Source: Bacteroides acidifaciens (GTDB lineage: Bacteria > Bacteroidota > Bacteroidia > Bacteroidales > Bacteroidaceae). From it: a stretch of DNA of 62,183 bases. Location of the stretch: NCBI RefSeq assembly GCF_903181435.1, contig NZ_CAEUHO010000006.1, positions 1 to 62,183 on the forward strand, in the 5' to 3' direction. A program made the position numbers and the translations under genes. The first letter of the stretch is position 1. Each line of letters opens with the position of its first letter. Under the pieces are notes generated by a model. That model was not told the origin of the DNA. It was given only the letters and a program-made list of their open reading frames with translations, and searched no databases. Of the stretch, positions 61,850-62,183 are shown in pieces.

Positions 61850-62183
61850 TGGAGCGGTCAGGAAATTTCTATAAGGCAATACGGTTGGGATATATACTTA
61901 TCTCCATTCTTATCGGATGTATGGCATATAATAGCCTCTATGAATGGCAGGAGATAGAAGCATTAGAACTTGGCAATAAAAAAATAGACGAGCTCCGAAA
62001 AGAAATAAACAATATCAATATTCAAATGATAAAATTTTCTCTATTGGGTGAAACAATACTGGAATGGAACGATAAAGATATCGAGCATTACCATGCACGG
62101 CGTATGGCAATGGACAGTATGCTCTGCCGTTTCAAGGCCACCTATCCAGCAGAGCGCATCGATAGTGTGCGCAGTCTTTTAGA
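61849..62183 (+). CDS. rteA: RteA, N-terminal 111 residues (continues at base 1)
   Basis: It starts [20 protein letters not shown], the ATG overlapping the tetQ stop. One membrane helix (GYILISILIGCMAYNSLY) and the beginning of the periplasmic helical sensor (KKIDELRKEINNINIQM). The window stops two bases into a codon (ga); base 1 (g) completes GAG and the frame goes on as DKERQMFQIV at base 2. With 1-1984 it forms the full kinase. Confidence 0.95.
   Translation, partial: MERSGNFYKAIRLGYILISILIGCMAYNSLYEWQEIEALELGNKKIDELRKEINNINIQMIKFSLLGETILEWNDKDIEHYHARRMAMDSMLCRFKATYPAERIDSVRSLL

Noticed and set aside
1..62183. rRNA or tRNA genes
   Set aside because: I saw no tRNA cloverleaf or rRNA signature on either strand; a scan with tRNAscan-SE would settle it.

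Overview
The window reads as one complete circular plasmid of a gut Bacteroidota bacterium (Bacteroides, Phocaeicola or Parabacteroides), opened inside rteA. The last two bases (ga) and the first base (g) rebuild a GAG codon, and RteA reads through without a frame break. Host clues are Bacteroidetes promoters (-7 TAnnTTTG), the CTnDOT-type Tra proteins, IS1380-family insertion sequences, LES-type lipoproteins and tetQ. I had no database access; family names rest on motifs and remembered homologues.

Layout. (1) 55952-62183 plus 1-2180 is an approximately 8.4-kb fragment of a CTnDOT-like tetQ conjugative transposon: the C-terminal part of a GC-rich helicase, the tetQ attenuation leader, tetQ, rteA and only the receiver domain of rteB. 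(2) 2230-6680 holds backbone maintenance genes: a serine resolvase with a res-like site and an AbiEi/AbiEii toxin-antitoxin pair. (3) 6730-14845 is an accessory block, mostly leftward, of small uncharacterised genes plus an XRE regulator and a RadC-like protein. (4) 14914-21338 is an IS1380-type composite transposon with a 5-bp CATAA target duplication; it carries a beta-barrel outer-membrane receptor and an rteC gene cut by the IS. (5) 21340-26513 holds possible small RNAs, a lipoprotein, a umuDC-like operon and an HU protein. (6) 26525-32752 is the mobilisation, partition and replication core: relaxase and MobC, a candidate oriT, ParA and its partner, an iteron array, the Rep initiator and a Crp-like regulator. 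(7) 33044-49298 is one rightward conjugation block (TraO, three VirB2-like proteins, TraF, TraG, TraI, TraJ, TraK, TraM, TraN, an ArdC-like antirestriction protein, SSB, VirD4 coupling protein, primase). (8) 49342-55951 is leftward and modular: short cargo operons, each preceded by a shared leader of about 330 bp and by blocks of structured repeats.

Working together, the relaxase and MobC should nick at oriT, the VirD4 protein hands the strand to the Tra channel, and SSB, ArdC and primase protect and convert the entering strand. Rep with iterons and ParA with its partner maintain the plasmid, and AbiE, resolvase and UmuDC stabilise or repair it. TetQ protects ribosomes from tetracycline. RteA can sense tetracycline, but its partner RteB has lost its ATPase and DNA-binding domains, so the usual RteA-RteB-RteC cascade is probably broken here.

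Least explained are three things: leader cassettes with a conserved short reading frame (three copies), G-rich structured repeats whose stems change sequence while keeping their pairing, and a family of 25-bp palindromes at seven intergenic positions.
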